Source of the DNA: Caldimonas brevitalea
GTDB taxonomy: Bacteria > Pseudomonadota > Gammaproteobacteria > Burkholderiales > Burkholderiaceae_C
DNA length: 64,000 nt
Reading direction: 5' to 3'
Assembly: GCF_001017435.1 (NCBI RefSeq)
Contig: NZ_CP011371.1
Span: forward strand, 1,054,001 to 1,118,000
The first letter of the stretch is position 1. Each line of letters starts with the position of its first letter. This document shows positions 62,026 to 64,000 of this stretch, piece after piece. A program made the position numbers and the translations under genes. The notes under the pieces are model-generated. The model searched no databases and had not been told where the DNA came from. It saw nothing but the letters and a program-made list of their open reading frames with translations.

Positions 62026-64000
62026 ATGTTTGTGCCCATCGTTCCCGCCGTCGACCGGCCCTCGCTCGCCGGTCATCGCACCGTGCGAGCCGCCTGTCCC
62101 CACGACTGCCCCGACACCTGCGCCATCCGCGTCACCGTGGAAGACGGCCGGGCGGTGAAAGTGCAGGGCGATCCGGACCATCCCCCGACGCACGGTGCGT
62201 TGTGTCAGAAGGTGTCTCGATACCCCGAGCGCACCTACCATGCCGAACGCCTGCTGCATCCGCTGCGCCGCGTCGGCCCCAAGGGCAGTGGCCGCTTCGA
62301 GCGGGTCAGCTGGGACGAGGCGCTGGACGACATCGCGGCACGTTTGAGTGCGATCGCCGCACGCAACCCGGAGGCGATCCTGCCGTACAGCTACGCCGGC
62401 ACGATGGGGCTGGTGCAGGGGGAAAGCATCGCGGCGCGATTTTTCCATGCGCTCGGCGCTTCCCGGCTCGACCGCACCATCTGCGCGAGCGCCGGCAGCG
62501 AGGCGCTGACGCTCAGCTACGGCGGCAAGGTCGGCATGCACGTCGAGCACTTCGCCGAGAGCCGGCTGATCCTGCTGTGGGGCACCAATTCGATCGCGTC
62601 CAACCTGCACTTCTGGACGCTGGTCCAGCAGGCCAAGCGCGCCGGCGCCAAACTGGTGTGCATCGACCCCCGCAGGACCGACACCGCCGACAAATGCCAT
62701 CAGCACATCGCGCTGCTGCCCGGCACCGACGGCGCCCTCGCGCTCGGTTTGATCCACGAGCTGGTGTGCCACGACTGGCTGGATCACGACTACATCGAGC
62801 GCCATACGGCCGATTGGCCTGCGTTGCGCGCGCGTGCGCTGCAGTGGCCGCCGCACCGGGTGGCCGAGGTCTGCGGCATCGACGCCGAGACGGTGCGGCA
62901 GCTGGCGCGCGACTACGCGACCACACGCCCGGCCGCCATCCGCCTCAACTACGGCATGCAGCGGGTGCGTGGTGGCGGCAATGCCGTGCGCCTGATCGCC
63001 GCGCTGCCCTGCCTGACCGGCGCCTGGCGCCACCGCGCCGGCGGGCTGCTGCTGTCGGCCTCCGGCTGGTTCCCGGTCGACCGCGCCGCGCTGCAGCGAC
63101 CCGACCTGCTGGCCGGGCGCCAGCCCCGCACGCTCAACATGAGCACCATCGGCGACGACCTGCTGCGCGACGCTGCGCCGGCTTTCGGCCCCAAGGTCGA
63201 GGCGCTGATCGTCTACAACAGCAACCCGGTCGCGGTGGCCCCCGAGTCAGCCAAGGTGGTGCAGGGCTTCCGGCGCGAAGACCTGTTCACGGTCGTGCTG
63301 GAACACTTCCAGACCGACACCGCCGACCATGCCGACTACGTGCTGCCGGCCACCACGCAGCTCGAACACCTGGACGTGCACACCAGCTACGGCCACACCT
63401 ATGCCCTGCTGAACGAGCCGGCGGTGGCGCCGCTGGGTGAGGCCAAGCCCAACACGCAGATCTTTCGAGAGCTGGCGGCGCGCATGGGTCTCGACCACCC
63501 TTGCCTGCAGGACAGCGACGAAGCGGTGGCGGCGCAAGCCTTTGCGCGCGACGTCGATCTCGGCGCGCTGCGCGAACGCGGCTGGGTCAAGTTGCCGCTG
63601 CCCGAGGCCCCGTTCGCCAACGGCGGCTTCCTGACCCCGTCGGGCCGTTGTGAGCTGGACGCCGGCGCCAGCCCCGATTACCTGCCCAACTACGAGTCGG
63701 CGGCGTCCGACCCGCAGCTGGCGGCGCGCTACCCGCTCGCGATGATCTCGCCGCCGGCGCGCAACTTCCTCAATTCGACTTTCGTGAACGTGCAGAGCCT
63801 GCGCGACATCGAAGGCGAGCCGCTGCTGGAGATCCACCCCGAAGACGCTGCCGCACGCCGCATCGCCGACGGGCAACCGGTGCGCGTGTTCAACGACCGC
63901 GGTGTGCACCGCTGCACCGCGCGGGTGTCGACGCGGGCACGGCCGGGTGTGGTCAACGGCCTGGGCATCTGGTGGCGGAAGTTCGGCGTCGACGGCACCA
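62026..64000 (+). CDS. Molybdopterin-containing oxidoreductase (partial, 3' end outside window)
   Basis: From ATG 62026 (MFVPIVPAVDRPSLAGHRTV), 658 codons run to the window edge. The N-terminal Fe-S motif is CPHDCPDTC followed by GALCQKV, as in formate dehydrogenase/DMSO reductase family members. YSYAGTMGLVQG and the TICASAGSEAL segment lie near the metal site. ILLWGTNSIASNLHFW, LVCIDPRRTDTADK and YNSNPVAVAPES bind the two MGD cofactors. The C-terminal aspartate-decarboxylase-like barrel starts near residue 570. No Tat signal is visible, so it is probably cytoplasmic. The substrate is unknown. Confidence 0.9.
   Translation, partial: MFVPIVPAVDRPSLAGHRTVRAACPHDCPDTCAIRVTVEDGRAVKVQGDPDHPPTHGALCQKVSRYPERTYHAERLLHPLRRVGPKGSGRFERVSWDEALDDIAARLSAIAARNPEAILPYSYAGTMGLVQGESIAARFFHALGASRLDRTICASAGSEALTLSYGGKVGMHVEHFAESRLILLWGTNSIASNLHFWTLVQQAKRAGAKLVCIDPRRTDTADKCHQHIALLPGTDGALALGLIHELVCHDWLDHDYIERHTADWPALRARALQWPPHRVAEVCGIDAETVRQLARDYATTRPAAIRLNYGMQRVRGGGNAVRLIAALPCLTGAWRHRAGGLLLSASGWFPVDRAALQRPDLLAGRQPRTLNMSTIGDDLLRDAAPAFGPKVEALIVYNSNPVAVAPESAKVVQGFRREDLFTVVLEHFQTDTADHADYVLPATTQLEHLDVHTSYGHTYALLNEPAVAPLGEAKPNTQIFRELAARMGLDHPCLQDSDEAVAAQAFARDVDLGALRERGWVKLPLPEAPFANGGFLTPSGRCELDAGASPDYLPNYESAASDPQLAARYPLAMISPPARNFLNSTFVNVQSLRDIEGEPLLEIHPEDAAARRIADGQPVRVFNDRGVHRCTARVSTRARPGVVNGLGIWWRKFGVDGT

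Overview
The window reads as a chromosomal segment of a high-GC betaproteobacterium of the order Burkholderiales, probably from the Leptothrix/Rubrivivax/Caldimonas side of the order. That placement is inference. It rests on base composition, on protein character, and on gene orders I associate with the group: ahcY-tlyA-metF behind an SAH riboswitch, dapF-DUF484-xerC, pilMNOPQ-aroK-aroB-dgt-(REP-type transposase homologue)-gltB-gltD, and mlaFEDACB. No rRNA, tRNA, prophage, complete insertion sequence or CRISPR array was seen.

Layout. 1-10 kb: an AzlC-like permease cut by the window edge, a short relic of an OmpW-type porin, the methyl-cycle operon ahcY-tlyA-metF (minus strand) behind an SAH riboswitch, prfC with a HAD phosphatase, a membrane diguanylate cyclase, and metK with a long structured leader. 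10-17.7 kb: two lipid A acyltransferase-like genes, dapF-DUF484-xerC, rlmI, the lysA-lptM pair and cyaY. 17.7-30 kb: mrcA (PBP1A) divergent from the type IV pilus operon pilMNOPQ, then a lipoprotein with an Ig-like region, aroK, aroB and dgt. 29.6-36.7 kb: a Y1/RAYT-family gene that has lost its catalytic residues, bounded by inverted repeats, then gltBD. 36.8-41 kb: the Mla phospholipid-transport operon. 41-47 kb: zwf-hexR divergent from tal-pgi-HAD, with HexR-like palindromes between them. 47-58.4 kb: a complete chemotaxis cluster (MCP with a CheZ-like motif, cheY, STAS, cheA, MCP, cheW, MCP, cheR, cheD, cheB). 58.4-64 kb: a minus-strand cassette of M20 amidohydrolase, DUF2817 peptidase and methyltransferase, then a molybdopterin oxidoreductase running off the right edge.

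Functional links. Methyl-group metabolism appears twice: metK makes SAM, while ahcY removes SAH and metF feeds methionine regeneration. Envelope genes are frequent (acyltransferases, PBP1A, pilus, Mla, LptM). The hexR-zwf-tal-pgi block looks like one sugar-catabolic regulon. The che cluster encodes all core adaptation enzymes but no stand-alone cheZ. Its first gene carries a CheZ-type DxxxQ motif, and its CheA carries two motifs matching the MshEN c-di-GMP-binding consensus.

The strongest candidates for something under-described are: (i) the catalytically dead transposase homologue between dgt and gltB, with its flanking inverted repeats and cruciform next to the gltB promoter; (ii) the CheA with a MshEN-like insert; (iii) the MCP with a CheZ-like tail beside cheY; and (iv) the structured metK leader.
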